A stretch of 64,000 nucleotides of DNA from Bacteroidales bacterium (GCA_021740905.1 JAIOYV010000003.1:65737-129736), one strand, 5' to 3'; shown: positions 29,194-40,393, counted from the first letter of the stretch. Made by a program: numbers and translations. Notes: generated by a model from the sequence alone, not told the origin.

Positions 29194-29577
29194 AACTAAT
29201 CAAATTTATCTTTTAGGTTTCTGAACGTAATAATTTTTTTGATAATCAATTTTAAACATTTCCTTCAACTACTGCAATTATCAAAGGCATCCAAAAATAT
29301 AGATTTCTTTTCTACCAGACAACAAATTGAAAAAAAGTTGCACGAGAAGAGGAAATTAGTGATTTGGGAATTATGAAATTTAGTAATTAGGGAATTGGGT
29401 CTGCAAGTGATTGGTCGAGTTGGTGAGTGTGCAGAAAGGAATTATGAAATTAGGTAAGAGGGTAAATGGTTGTTTGTGTGAATAGTTGAGTGGGCAAATA
29501 GGGAATTAGGGCGCACCTTGGCTAAAGCTTTGGTTGACGAAAATCGCGAAACACGAAACACCATTTGCGAAACCATT

Positions 29578-30318
29578 TTATTCCAACCTGTTAAAAGTTA
29601 GCTGCAAGGTTTTTTGATTGTCGAATTTAAGATCGTGCCCACATATCTTGACCGGGAAAATCGCGAGATTAGAATCGACACAATTTAAATAAATATCAGT
29701 AAAATTTGTTTCGCCATAGTTTGCTTTCTGCAAGTAGTCTTGAAAATCCGCTCTGCTCTTTTCTTCGATCAACCCAATTACGGGATGATCCACAATCTGG
29801 TGAAGATGTATAATTTTAAATAGTCTGACAGCCGCCTGGTTGATAAGCCTTACCAGCTCATCATGGATTAGTAAAATGGGGGTTGTTGACCCTGATATTA
29901 ATGTTAGAATCCGCTTATCGCCTAAATTCAATTGCTGAAACTGACCATGCTTTTTAATGGCGTATTGTATATTTTCCTGCAAAGGCTCTTTCGTGATTGG
30001 TTTTACAAGGTACCCATAAATATTAGTATCAAGAGCCCTTTCGAGAGTCGATTCACTGGTTTCGCCTGTCACATATATAATGGGAGTGTTGGAAGTCTTG
30101 TGGATTATTTTAGTTGCATGGATGCCCTCCATCTCTCCGTTCAGGTTGATATCCATCAGGACAAGGTCAGGTGCCAATTCCCTGCATTTCTCAATCGATT
30201 CGTTTGCCGAAGATGCAATCCCAACGAGATTGTGCCCGAGGTTCTGGATATACATTTTGAATATACAGGCCAGAAGTTTGTCTTCCTCTACGACAAGTAT
30301 GTTTTTGGGCTTGATCAT
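29578..30318 (-). CDS. Response regulator (REC plus PAS-like domain)
   Basis: NILVVEEDKLLACIFKMYIQ...DLVLMDINLNGEMEGIHA...YLVKPITKEPL. Confidence 0.85.
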   Translation of the reverse strand: MIKPKNILVVEEDKLLACIFKMYIQNLGHNLVGIASSANESIEKCRELAPDLVLMDINLNGEMEGIHATKIIHKTSNTPIIYVTGETSESTLERALDTNIYGYLVKPITKEPLQENIQYAIKKHGQFQQLNLGDKRILTLISGSTTPILLIHDELVRLINQAAVRLFKIIHLHQIVDHPVIGLIEEKSRADFQDYLQKANYGETNFTDIYLNCVDSNLAIFPVKICGHDLKFDNQKTLQLTFNRLE

Positions 30319-30820
30319 AAATCTAATTTAGTCAAATTTGATAGCTGTCATTTACGAAGATATCAACAATTAGTTTCGTTTATAAATGGATAAAGATTTT
30401 TATTAAATTTGTATATATTGCATAATATCAGGCATATATGCTATTTGGGATGATTTTACTAATTCAGAAAGATATTAACAGATCTATGTTCATAAATGCC
30501 AGATAATTGATTTTCTGAGAGGAAGTTCAAATTCACTTCACCCCTAAATTTAGATACCACCAGTCATTCAGAACGAAGTGAGGAACCTGTATCAATTTAT
30601 TATGCCCATTATTTCAACGCCTTACAAAAAGTTGTCAGGGGTAACTAAGTGAGGAATCTGTTACTTATTACTTTCACATTAGTTAAATCCTCTTTGTAAA
30701 TTTTGGGGAAGTTATTTCGACAGGTTCACTAAATGACCCATCCACACAGCCTGACAAGCGTTTTTTTATTAATCAAATGTCAGTAGACAATAATAATTTA
30801 CATAGTATCTTTGCCCACGA

Positions 30821-31564
30821 ATGAACCTTTTGATCGACATAGGAAATAGTTTTACAAAGCTTGGGGTTTTCGACCTTTACAAAAAGATTCATCTAAGCAA
30901 ATATACAAGCTTATGTGAAGCTGATTTGCTTGAGATATTAAAATCATTCCCAAATCTTAAGGCAGCCATCGTTTCAGCTTCGGGGAATACACCTGGGTTT
31001 TTGATTCCGCTATTAAAAGAACGAATCCCTTTCGTTGTTGAACTTAACCATCGCTTGCCTTTGCCTCTGATTATTGAATATGCTACTCCCGAAACCCTGG
31101 GTAAAGATCGCATTGCGGTAGTTGTTGGAGCACAATATCTGTTCCCTAACTCCTCCGTTTTGGTTATAGATGTAGGTACGGCCATTACTTACGAATTTCT
31201 ATCCGCGGAGGGTGTGTATAAAGGAGGAAACATTTCCCCAGGTCTTGAAATGAGGTTTAGGGCTTTGAATCATTTTACCGATAAACTGCCTCTGTTATCG
31301 CCAAAAGCCGAACACCCTTTTATGGGCGACTCCACCGAAAATGCAATTACATCGGGGGTGCAATCGGGTATTCAATTTGAAATGGAAGGATATATAAAAG
31401 ATATGGTGGCGAAATATCCCGGACTAAAAGTCGTTCTTACAGGCGGCGATAGCTTTTTCTTTGCCGGGAAGTTAAAAAGCACCATATTTGCAGAGGTAGA
31501 TTTGCTTTTTTATGGTCTCAATAAAATACTGGAATATAACATATTAAAAAATACGAATGAATAA
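30821..31564 (+). CDS. coaX: Type III pantothenate kinase
   Basis: MNLLIDIGNSFTKLGVFD; LGKDRIAVVVGA; VIDVGTAITYEFL; GGNISPGLEMRFRAL. Confidence 0.93.
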   Translation: MNLLIDIGNSFTKLGVFDLYKKIHLSKYTSLCEADLLEILKSFPNLKAAIVSASGNTPGFLIPLLKERIPFVVELNHRLPLPLIIEYATPETLGKDRIAVVVGAQYLFPNSSVLVIDVGTAITYEFLSAEGVYKGGNISPGLEMRFRALNHFTDKLPLLSPKAEHPFMGDSTENAITSGVQSGIQFEMEGYIKDMVAKYPGLKVVLTGGDSFFFAGKLKSTIFAEVDLLFYGLNKILEYNILKNTNE

Positions 31565-32837
31565 AACAAAGTTAGTCCTGGCATCATTGATATTATTCAT
31601 GTCAAGCAACTTATTCGCGCAGAACGGCACAAGCTCTCCTTATTCCCGTTATGGTATTGGCGACCTTGCCAACCAAAAGTTCGGTCAGTATCAAGGTATG
31701 GGAAGCACAGCTATTGGAATTCGGAATGCATATCATCTCAATTTCAGTAATCCGGCATCGTACACAGCTATCGATAGCCTCTCTTTTATTTGGGAATTTG
31801 GAGCCAATAGCCGCCGTACGGAATATACAACCTCCACGGAAAAACAGACAAAGCTCGACATGAACTTTAATTCGATGACTGCCGGTTTTCCAATAACCAA
31901 CTGGTGGTTTGCTAGTTTCGGTTTGTTGCCCTATAGCGATGTTGGCTATACTATATCAGCCGATACATTAAGTACTTCGCCCTGGGGAGAGACAGAATTG
32001 CAACGTTCGTTTTACAATGGCAGTGGTGGTATCAACCAGGTTTATATTGGAAGTGGGTTCAAGCTTCCATATAATTTTTCGATCGGTGTAAATGCCAAAT
32101 ACTTGTTTGGGACCATCGAGCACACACGCACTTATAATATCCTGAAAGAGGATGGGACTACCAATCCTAATAATTTCAGCGTTCAGGAAATACAACAGAT
32201 GATAGTGAACGACTTTACCTACGATTTTGGCCTGCAATATCAAAATAAGATAAAGAATAAATGGAGCTACACCTTAGGTTTGGTATTTGCCAACCAAAGC
32301 AAGGTAAGTGCTTTTAACGACCTTTTTATCGAGAAAGTGAATGCCTACGGATTGGCTGATACAATTGCTAATACCGAAGGCGAAAAAGACTACATCCTGT
32401 TGCCGCGTAATATTGGGTTTGGGGTGAGTTTCAATAACGAAAAATTTCTCTTTGCTGCCGATTACAGCACACAGGATTGGTCGAACTCAACTTTTCTTGG
32501 GAAAAAAGATTCGCTGGTTAACCTGAACAGGATAAGCGCAGGGATGGAATATATACCGAATTATCGTTCGCTTAGGTATTTCTCTCAAATAAGGTACAGG
32601 GTAGGGGCCAAATACGAAAACAGCTACCTAAACCTGAAAGGAGAGCAGTTAAAAGATTATAGTGTCAGTTTTGGGCTGGGCCTTCCTATGCGAAAAAGAA
32701 AATCAACAATAAATATTAATTTTGAACTTGGAAAAAGGGGAACCACGAAGAACAATTTAATACAGGAAAATTATGGTTTAATCAGTTTAAACTTATCTTT
32801 GCACGATATTTGGTTCGTGAAGAGAAAGTTTGATTAA
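31557..32837 (+). CDS. Outer membrane beta-barrel protein
   Basis: Signal peptide; SSPYSRYGIGDLANQKFGQYQGMGSTAIGIRNAYHLNFSNPASY. Confidence 0.75.
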   Translation: MNKTKLVLASLILFMSSNLFAQNGTSSPYSRYGIGDLANQKFGQYQGMGSTAIGIRNAYHLNFSNPASYTAIDSLSFIWEFGANSRRTEYTTSTEKQTKLDMNFNSMTAGFPITNWWFASFGLLPYSDVGYTISADTLSTSPWGETELQRSFYNGSGGINQVYIGSGFKLPYNFSIGVNAKYLFGTIEHTRTYNILKEDGTTNPNNFSVQEIQQMIVNDFTYDFGLQYQNKIKNKWSYTLGLVFANQSKVSAFNDLFIEKVNAYGLADTIANTEGEKDYILLPRNIGFGVSFNNEKFLFAADYSTQDWSNSTFLGKKDSLVNLNRISAGMEYIPNYRSLRYFSQIRYRVGAKYENSYLNLKGEQLKDYSVSFGLGLPMRKRKSTININFELGKRGTTKNNLIQENYGLISLNLSLHDIWFVKRKFD

Positions 32838-32848
32838 CACCGAATATT

Positions 32849-34195
32849 ATGAAAATGAGAGGAAAAATATTAGCAGGATTGGCATTAGTAGCTTCGGTTG
32901 TATTTTCAACAAATACACTAGCTCAGGAGGAATTACCAAAATATGGAAACGACAGCATTAAATGTGTTCGTAACCTATCGCTTTATAAAGAGTTTGAAAA
33001 GCAACAGAATTATCAGGATGCGTTGAGGCCCTGGAGATATTGTTTTAACAACTGCCCCACATCTACCAAAAACTTATATCTTGACGGGACAGATATTATT
33101 GGCTATTTTATCAAGAAAGCAACTGATGAAGAAACTGCCGGTAAGTACTTGGATACCCTGATGTTGGTATATGAGCAACGCATTCAGTACTATGGTCAGG
33201 AAGGATTTGTTTGGGGAAGAATGGGCGTGGACATACTCCGGTATAAAAAGGAAGATGTTGCAAAAGCCTATACTTATTTGCGAAAATCGGTAGCATCGGA
33301 AGGAAAGAAAACAGAAGATGCTGTTTCGGTGACCTTTATGCAATCCTCCGCTTTTCTGTTTAAAAATAATGAATTAAGTAAAGAACAAGTACTTGAGGAC
33401 TTTGCAATGGCATTGGATGCTGTGGAAGCACGTATCAAATATTATGAGGCCAAAGGCGATACCAAAAAAGTAGAAAAAAGCCAAACTGCCAAAGAAAGTG
33501 TGGAAGCCTTTTTTATGGAAAGTGGTGCAGCCGATTGTGAAGTGCTCGTCCCATTTTTTGAGCCACGCTTCAACAAAGCCCCTGGCGATTTGGAATTGCT
33601 AAAGAAGATAACCCGTTTTCTCGACAAAGGCGATTGTACAGGTTCCGACCTCTTCCTTCTGGCTGCAAAACAATTATATAAATTAGAGCCTTCGGCAGAA
33701 TCGGCCTATTTCATAGCCAAGCTTGAGATTAAAAACGAAAATTTCGAAGAATCGAGCAAGTTTTATCTCCTTGCTATAAGTTTGCAAACCGACGACAATG
33801 AGAAAGCTAAGTACTATTACGAACTTGGCTTGATAACTTACAGCCAATTAGGCCAATTCGAAAAGGCCAGGCAATATGCTTACAAATCGATCGATTTTGA
33901 TAAAGCGAGTGGGAAACCATACATATTAATAGGAAATATATATGCTGCAGCTGCAAAAGGATGTGGTGAGAACCAATTTGAAGTAAGTGCAGTTTACTGG
34001 GCAGCAGTAGATAAATTTTATAAGGCAAAAGCTGTTGATGCCACTATTGTTGTTGATGCTGACAAATTGATAAGTACCTGGTCGCAATATTTTCCAGGAA
34101 ATGACGAGACCTTCATGTATGGGTACACTGAAGGAATGGATTACACTGTTGGATGCTGGATTAATGAAAAAACGAAGGTTCGGATCAAAAAATAG
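32849..34195 (+). CDS. TPR-containing exported protein
   Basis: TPR-like YYYELGLITYSQLGQFEKARQYAYKSIDFD; operon context. Confidence 0.8.
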   Translation: MKMRGKILAGLALVASVVFSTNTLAQEELPKYGNDSIKCVRNLSLYKEFEKQQNYQDALRPWRYCFNNCPTSTKNLYLDGTDIIGYFIKKATDEETAGKYLDTLMLVYEQRIQYYGQEGFVWGRMGVDILRYKKEDVAKAYTYLRKSVASEGKKTEDAVSVTFMQSSAFLFKNNELSKEQVLEDFAMALDAVEARIKYYEAKGDTKKVEKSQTAKESVEAFFMESGAADCEVLVPFFEPRFNKAPGDLELLKKITRFLDKGDCTGSDLFLLAAKQLYKLEPSAESAYFIAKLEIKNENFEESSKFYLLAISLQTDDNEKAKYYYELGLITYSQLGQFEKARQYAYKSIDFDKASGKPYILIGNIYAAAAKGCGENQFEVSAVYWAAVDKFYKAKAVDATIVVDADKLISTWSQYFPGNDETFMYGYTEGMDYTVGCWINEKTKVRIKK

Positions 34196-34763
34196 AGTAG
34201 CGCAAAATATTCAACGATATTTCTGCAAAAGCATTTTAGCCTCCATGTTAATGGGGGCTTCTGTGCTTTTTTCATGTACAAGCGATATCAAACAAATCAA
34301 CTTTCCGGTCGATTTGAGTACGTTGCCCATGCAATCGGCAAAAAATATCGAGATATTGTACAGCGATTCTGCTGTGTTGAAAATCAAAATCGTTGCTCCC
34401 GTCCTCGAACGATACACAAACAAAGAAGATCCCTATATCGAGTTCAAAGATGGGATAAATGTGTTCTTTTACGATGAAGATAAAAACATTGAATCGAGCC
34501 TTAAAGCTAATTATGCTACCTTTGATGAAAAAACCGAAACCTGGGAAGCTAAGGAGGATGTTGTAGTGGTGAACAAAAAGGGCGAAATTATCAATACAGA
34601 ACTATTGATCTGGGACAGGAAGAATAAACTGCTAACCTCGGATAAGTTTGTGAAAATCACCACTGCAGAAGAAATATTGTATGGCGAAGGCTTCGAGGCC
34701 GACCAAAACTTCAACAACTACACCATCCATAATCCCAAAGGGGAAATTAACTTGAAAAAATAG
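34164..34763 (+). CDS. lptC: LPS export protein LptC
   Basis: Lipobox LFSC; YPFK-like domain pattern; start placed within the listed ORF. Confidence 0.8.
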   Translation: MKKRRFGSKNRVAQNIQRYFCKSILASMLMGASVLFSCTSDIKQINFPVDLSTLPMQSAKNIEILYSDSAVLKIKIVAPVLERYTNKEDPYIEFKDGINVFFYDEDKNIESSLKANYATFDEKTETWEAKEDVVVVNKKGEIINTELLIWDRKNKLLTSDKFVKITTAEEILYGEGFEADQNFNNYTIHNPKGEINLKK

Positions 34764-34771
34764 CCTAAGAT

Positions 34772-36028
34772 ATGACCCCAATTATCATATTTTTGATGCT
34801 TGTTGCATCGGCTTTCTTTTCTGGAATGGAGATAGCGTTTATAACATCCAACAAGCTTAGGATTGAGATGGAAAAGAAGCAGGGTCTGTTTCCATCGGGC
34901 ATCATCAACATTTTTTCGCGCAACAAGTCACTTTTCCTGGCCACAATGCTTATCGGGAACAACATTGCACTGGTAGTATATGGTATATACATGGCTGCCA
35001 CCCTGGAGCCTGTTATCAAAATCCTGTTTGATTCCGGCGTCGGCATTTTAATCATCCAAACTATTGTTTCTACCTTATTGATATTGATTACTGCCGAATT
35101 TTTGCCCAAGGCACTTTTTCGTATTAACCCAAACTTTTTACTAAACCTGTTTGCTGTTCCAGTGCTGCTCTTTTATATTGTGTTTTATATCCCGGCCAAA
35201 TTTTCGTTTTGGTTGTCCCGTATTTTTCTGATTAAGATTATGCGTGTGAAGGTGAGTCGAGCGGGGGCTGAAATAGAATTTACAAAAATAGACCTCGACA
35301 AGCTGGTGAGTGAAAGCCAACGAGTAGTTGAGGAAAACCATGTTGAACAACAGGAGATAAGGATATTCCAAAACGCCCTCGATTTTTCCGAAGTAAAACT
35401 GCGCGATTGCATGATACCTCGCACCGAAATAATGGCTCTCGAAGTGAACAGCAGCATAGAACTCTTAACTGAGAAATTTATCCAGACTGGTTATTCCCGG
35501 ATCTTAATTTATAAAGATTCAATAGATAATATAATAGGCTATGTGAAATCGTCGGAGTTGTTCAAAAATCCCAAAAGCGTAAGATCAAAAATTGTGCAAG
35601 TGCCAATAGTCCCCGAAACAATGGCTGCGAACAAATTGCTTGAAATTTTTATTGCCGACCATAAAAACATGGCCTTGGTGGTAGACGAATTTGGTGGTAC
35701 ATCGGGTATTGTAACAATTGAAGACATTATTGAAGAAATATTTGGTGAAATTGAAGACGAGCACGATAAAACGGAACTGGTTGATAAGCAAATTAGCGAA
35801 ACTGAGTTTTTGTTTGCAGGCCGGGTCGAAATCGATCAGATCAACCAAAAATACAATATCAATATCCCCGAACTGGAAGACATCAATACGATTGGGGGCT
35901 TTATTACCTTTCATAGCGAAAGCATCCCTGCGCAAAACGAGTTGGTCGAAATAGATAAGTTCAGGTTTAAGATCATCAAAGTCAGCAGTACACGCATTGA
36001 GTTGGTCAACCTGAAGATTTTGGATTAG
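34772..36028 (+). CDS. CNNM/CorC-type (hemolysin family) CBS-domain membrane protein
   Basis: SAFFSGMEIAFITSNKLRIE; RDCMIPRTEIMAL; MALVVDEFGGTSGIVTIEDIIEEIFGEIEDEHD. Confidence 0.92.
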   Translation: MTPIIIFLMLVASAFFSGMEIAFITSNKLRIEMEKKQGLFPSGIINIFSRNKSLFLATMLIGNNIALVVYGIYMAATLEPVIKILFDSGVGILIIQTIVSTLLILITAEFLPKALFRINPNFLLNLFAVPVLLFYIVFYIPAKFSFWLSRIFLIKIMRVKVSRAGAEIEFTKIDLDKLVSESQRVVEENHVEQQEIRIFQNALDFSEVKLRDCMIPRTEIMALEVNSSIELLTEKFIQTGYSRILIYKDSIDNIIGYVKSSELFKNPKSVRSKIVQVPIVPETMAANKLLEIFIADHKNMALVVDEFGGTSGIVTIEDIIEEIFGEIEDEHDKTELVDKQISETEFLFAGRVEIDQINQKYNINIPELEDINTIGGFITFHSESIPAQNELVEIDKFRFKIIKVSSTRIELVNLKILD

Positions 36029-36329
36029 GTCCCAGCCAGGCTTTCACGGTTTTCGAAAACCTTGAAGGCCTTAATTCAACCAATTGTTTCGTTTGCACTT
36101 TTTCAGCCCCCTTCGGCAAAGTTTGAGGTACTTTGTTTTCCTTTCAAGCCAGATCGCGTGATATGCCTCGTAATATTCCTGGTAAAACTTTTGCAAACGT
36201 TTTATATACTGCATCTTACCACGTATTTGCAAGCCTTGTAAATAGGGATAAAATAAAATATTAAGAACTTATAATTTTTATATATTCGTGGCTTGAAAAA
36301 ATAGTATAATTTATTAGGAAAATTTATTC

Positions 36330-38429
36330 ATGGCAACTTTACAAAAAATTAGAAATAGAGGAGGATTGATCGTAATTATTATTGGGATTGCGTTGTTGGC
36401 ATTTGTTCTTGGCGACATCTTAAATTCTAAAAGTGGCTCGTTATTTTCAAGCTCTCAATATGAAGTAGCAAATGTCGATGATCAGTCGATCCCCCTTCAG
36501 CTTTATCAGCAGAAATTAGAGGAAGCGTATCAGGCAATTAAACTCCTTCGCGGTGGTGAGGACCTGGACGAGCAGGTAGTGGAAAGCATTCAGGATCAAA
36601 CCTGGAACTCAATTATCCAAACAGCAGTAATGGAATCTGATTACCAACAGTTGGGAATAGGTATTTCGTCCGATGAATTGAAAGACATGTTTGTGGGTGA
36701 TAACATACATCCTATTGTGGCGCAAGTGTTTGGAAATCCTGACACGAAGGAAGTAAATACCCAGGCAGTCCAGAATTTCATTCAGAATATTGATGGTCAA
36801 TTTAAGGAGCAGAAGCCGATTTTGATCTATCTGGAAAACGAAGTGATCGAAAAGCAAAAGACTGTCAAGTATAATAACCTTATAAAAAAGGCGGTTTATG
36901 TGACCAAGTTTCAGGCTGAGGAAGCTGTTAAGGAGAAAAGTACAGAGGTTGACTTTAACTTTGTGGCCAAAAAATATTCTGAAATTAGCGATAGTCTTGT
37001 AAGCATCGGCGAAAACGATATCAAAAAGTATTACAACGAAAATAAAGACAAATACAAGCAAGAAGCATCGCGCAGTATTGCCTATGTTGCGTGGGATGTT
37101 GTAGCTTCACCTGAAGATAATGAAATGACCCAGAAGTGGATCAACGATATTGCTTCGGAATTTAGGACTACAGAAAATACCGTTCAGTTTGTGAATTTCA
37201 ATAGTGATGTCTCTTTTGATCCCAAGAATTATAAACAAGGCGAATTACCGGAATCTATTGATTCAGTAATGTTTGCTGCCGATTCAGGATTTGTTTATGG
37301 CCCTTATTTCGAAGATAGGATTTATAAATTGGCTAAGTTGCACGCCATAAATTATTTGCCCGATTCAGTTATGGCAAGTCACATCCTAATTAAATATGAG
37401 CAGGATCAGGCTCAATACGATGCTGCCCATGCAAAACTAGATAGTTTAAAATTGTTGTTGGAAGGAGGTGCTGATTTTGCCGCATTGGCTATGACAAACT
37501 CAGCCGATGGCTCGGCACAAGCAGGTGGCGATTTGGGTTGGTTCAAAGAGGGGCAAATGGTAAAACCCTTTAGTGATGCCTGTTTTAAAGGCAAAGTGGG
37601 GGATTTAGTGATTATTGACTCGCAGTTTGGAAGCCATCTTATTAAAATTACAGGACGTGGCGCGGAAGTTAAAAAAGTACAGGTCGCCATTGTAGAGCGT
37701 GCTTTATTACCAAGCACCAAAACATACCAAAGCTTTTATAAAAAGGCGAGCGAGTTTGCTGGTGCCAATCGCACCGAGGAACAATTTAACCTGGCTGTTA
37801 GCGAACAAAACCTGAACAAACGTGTGGCCCAACTTACCGAAAACCAGAAACAAGTGGGTGGACTTGAAAATCCTCGTGAGTTAGTACGCTGGACTTTTGA
37901 ATCCGAAAAAGGACAAGTATCGGATGAAGTATTTGAATTTGGAAATCGCTATGTGGTAGCTGTTGTAACCGATGTAAAGGAGAAAGGGATTGCTCCATTG
38001 GCTCAAAAACGGGCTGAGGTGGAAGTAGCTGTTAAACAAAAAAAGAAGGCTGAATTGTTTGCTGAAAAATTCAATGCTGCCATTACGGCTGGTAAATCCC
38101 TCGAAGATATTGCACAGGAACAAGGTTTGCGTGTTGAAGAAGCCAAAGCCATCAATTTTGCGGCTTTCCAAGTGGCTGGTTATGGTGCAGAGCACAAAGT
38201 GATTGCCGCCGCCGTAGCTTTGGGACAGGATAAAATATCGAAAGCCATTGAAGGATCAAGTGCCGTTTTTGTTATCCAAACAAAGGCAGTTGTTGAGAAA
38301 ACTAATGGTAACATCGATGCTGAAAAGAGCCGTTTGTTGTCAGCATCCCGTCAACAAGCCGATTATGCCGTTTACAACTCGCTAAAAGAGAAAGCCAATG
38401 TGGTTGATAATAGGGCTAAATTCTATTAG
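36330..38429 (+). CDS. Peptidyl-prolyl isomerase, PpiD/SurA-like
   Basis: MATLQKIRNRGGLIVIIIGIALLAFVLGD; parvulin motif ASHILIKYE...DLGWFKEGQMVKPFSDACF. Confidence 0.92.
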   Translation: MATLQKIRNRGGLIVIIIGIALLAFVLGDILNSKSGSLFSSSQYEVANVDDQSIPLQLYQQKLEEAYQAIKLLRGGEDLDEQVVESIQDQTWNSIIQTAVMESDYQQLGIGISSDELKDMFVGDNIHPIVAQVFGNPDTKEVNTQAVQNFIQNIDGQFKEQKPILIYLENEVIEKQKTVKYNNLIKKAVYVTKFQAEEAVKEKSTEVDFNFVAKKYSEISDSLVSIGENDIKKYYNENKDKYKQEASRSIAYVAWDVVASPEDNEMTQKWINDIASEFRTTENTVQFVNFNSDVSFDPKNYKQGELPESIDSVMFAADSGFVYGPYFEDRIYKLAKLHAINYLPDSVMASHILIKYEQDQAQYDAAHAKLDSLKLLLEGGADFAALAMTNSADGSAQAGGDLGWFKEGQMVKPFSDACFKGKVGDLVIIDSQFGSHLIKITGRGAEVKKVQVAIVERALLPSTKTYQSFYKKASEFAGANRTEEQFNLAVSEQNLNKRVAQLTENQKQVGGLENPRELVRWTFESEKGQVSDEVFEFGNRYVVAVVTDVKEKGIAPLAQKRAEVEVAVKQKKKAELFAEKFNAAITAGKSLEDIAQEQGLRVEEAKAINFAAFQVAGYGAEHKVIAAAVALGQDKISKAIEGSSAVFVIQTKAVVEKTNGNIDAEKSRLLSASRQQADYAVYNSLKEKANVVDNRAKFY

Positions 38430-38450
38430 TAAATATAAAGTATTCAATAT

Positions 38451-38487
38451 AAAAAAGAGGCTGTCTGATTTGGACAGCCTCTTTTTT
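38451..38487 (+). terminator. Intrinsic terminator (aaaaaagaggctgtc-tgatttg-gacagcctctttttt)
   Basis: 15-bp stem followed by T run, downstream of the PPIase. Confidence 0.88.
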
Positions 38488-38657
38488 TGCCAATGACTCA
38501 GAATGGATTAGAGTTTATGAAATACACTCAATGAATAAGGGATCACATTTTTTTTGACCTTAGCTCATTTTGCCCTAACTCCTATAGTCCAGCTTCCCTT
38601 AAAACAAAAAGCCCCGTTGAAAAACGAGGATCTTCATTATATTCGGTTAATCCTGAA

Positions 38658-39110
38658 TTAATATTCCATCACACAACAGCTTCCATCACGGTTGAAGCGT
38701 TCGGTTCTGGCAAAAAAGAAATTCATTTCCTGTTTGGCATTTTCATCGCTGTCCGATCCATGCACGGCATTTTTCTGGATCGATTCGGCAAACATTTTTC
38801 GTATTGTGCCATCTTCAGCTTTCGATGGGTCAGTCGCCCCGATCAGTTTGCGGTATTCTTCTACAGCATTTGCTTTTTCAAGAATGGCAACCACAACTGG
38901 TCCAGAGGTCATAAATTCAACTAATTCGCCATAAAATGGGCGGTCTTTGTGAACTTCGTAAAATACTTGCGCTTGGCGCACCGAAAGCCTGATTAGCTTC
39001 ATGGCTGTAATATGGAAACCCGCCTTGTTAATCATGGCGAGGATTGGCCCGATATGTTCGTTCGATACTGCACCGGGTTTAATGATCGTAAATGTATAAT
39101 TACTTTTCAT
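38658..39110 (-). CDS. ndk: Nucleoside diphosphate kinase
   Basis: [22 protein letters not shown]. Confidence 0.95.
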   Translation of the reverse strand: MKSNYTFTIIKPGAVSNEHIGPILAMINKAGFHITAMKLIRLSVRQAQVFYEVHKDRPFYGELVEFMTSGPVVVAILEKANAVEEYRKLIGATDPSKAEDGTIRKMFAESIQKNAVHGSDSDENAKQEMNFFFARTERFNRDGSCCVMEY

Positions 39111-39241
39111 TTTAAATAATTTTTATTGTGTTAATAAAGTTAGTCGATCCAAAATAATATAAGAACAATGCCCAGAAACATATAAGATGAAAAAATGTTT
39201 AGCTTAATTTGCATTTAATTAAATAAGGAAAGAACTACGGC

Positions 39242-40288
39242 ATGAATATCGGCGAAGATACAAATAAAGGAGATAAATATAGGCAAGCCGGGGAATGGAT
39301 CGAAAAGGCATCACAGATTGTGGTGATTCCACACCATAACCCGGATGGCGATGCAATTGGTTCGGCACTTGGGGTATTCAACCTTTTAACAAAATACGGC
39401 AAGCAAGCTCATATTATCAGCCCAAACGATTTCCCCGAATTTTTAGACTGGCTGCCTGGCCGTCAAGAGGTGATCATAGCATCACGAAATCGTGCTCTTG
39501 CACAAACATTGATTTCAAATGCAGATCTTTTGATAATGACCGATTTTAACTGCCCAACACGGATTAAAGGAATAAAGACGTGGGTGCTTAAATCGAATGC
39601 AAAAAAAATACTGATCGATCACCACCCGGAGCCAAAAGATTTTGCCGACCTGGTATTTTCCGACACATCGGTTTCATCGACCGCCGAATTGCTTTACGAA
39701 TTCTTTGTGGGCACTGGTCTTGAAAGTTATGTAAACCATGATGTGGCCGCATGCTTATATACCGGCATTATGACCGACACCGGGTCGTTTAGTTATAATT
39801 CGAGCAACCCTCGCACTTTTGAGGTTGTGGGGGCACTGTTGAAACAGGGTATCAACAAGGACAAGATTCATTCGATGGTGTTCAATAATTTTTCGGCTTG
39901 CAGGATGCAATTGCTGGGCTATTGCCTTCATAAGAAATTTGTCGTATTGCCCGAGTTCAACACAGGATACATCAGCATAACCCTCGACGAATTAAAGCTC
40001 TTCGATTTTCAGCCTGGCGATACCGAAGGTTTTGTGAATTACCCCCTGTCGGTGAAAGGGATTATTTTTTCGGCTATTTTTATCGAAAAGAAAGATCAGG
40101 TGAAAGTGTCGTTCCGCTCCAAAGGTAACTTTGCAGCAAACCTGTTTTCTGAAAAGCATTTTAGTGGGGGAGGGCATCGCAATGCAGCCGGAGGTGAATG
40201 TGATCTTGATATGGAAGGCTGCCTGAAACGTTTTACAGAACTACTTCCGCAGTATCAAAAAGAATTGGAGGAAAGTGAGGATTTATAG
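39242..40288 (+). CDS. DHH-family phosphoesterase (NrnA-like)
   Basis: IPHHNPDGDAIGSALG; LIDHHPEPKDFADLVFSD; GIMTDTGSF; FSGGGHRNAAGG. Confidence 0.9.
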   Translation: MNIGEDTNKGDKYRQAGEWIEKASQIVVIPHHNPDGDAIGSALGVFNLLTKYGKQAHIISPNDFPEFLDWLPGRQEVIIASRNRALAQTLISNADLLIMTDFNCPTRIKGIKTWVLKSNAKKILIDHHPEPKDFADLVFSDTSVSSTAELLYEFFVGTGLESYVNHDVAACLYTGIMTDTGSFSYNSSNPRTFEVVGALLKQGINKDKIHSMVFNNFSACRMQLLGYCLHKKFVVLPEFNTGYISITLDELKLFDFQPGDTEGFVNYPLSVKGIIFSAIFIEKKDQVKVSFRSKGNFAANLFSEKHFSGGGHRNAAGGECDLDMEGCLKRFTELLPQYQKELEESEDL

Positions 40289-40290
40289 TG

Positions 40291-40393
40291 ATTAGGTGGT
40301 CAGATAGTTGTCAAATAGTGGTCAGATAGTGGTCAAATAGTTGTCATTCGATGGTCATTTAGTTGTCATTCGATGGTCATTAAGTAGTCATTT
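40291..40393 (+). repeat. Degenerate short-word tandem array (~TAGTKGTCARA / TAGTTGTCATTCGA)
   Basis: tagttgtcaaa tagtggtcaga tagtggtcaaa tagttgtcattcga tggtcatt tagttgtcattcga tggtcatt aagtagtcatt. Confidence 0.85.
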
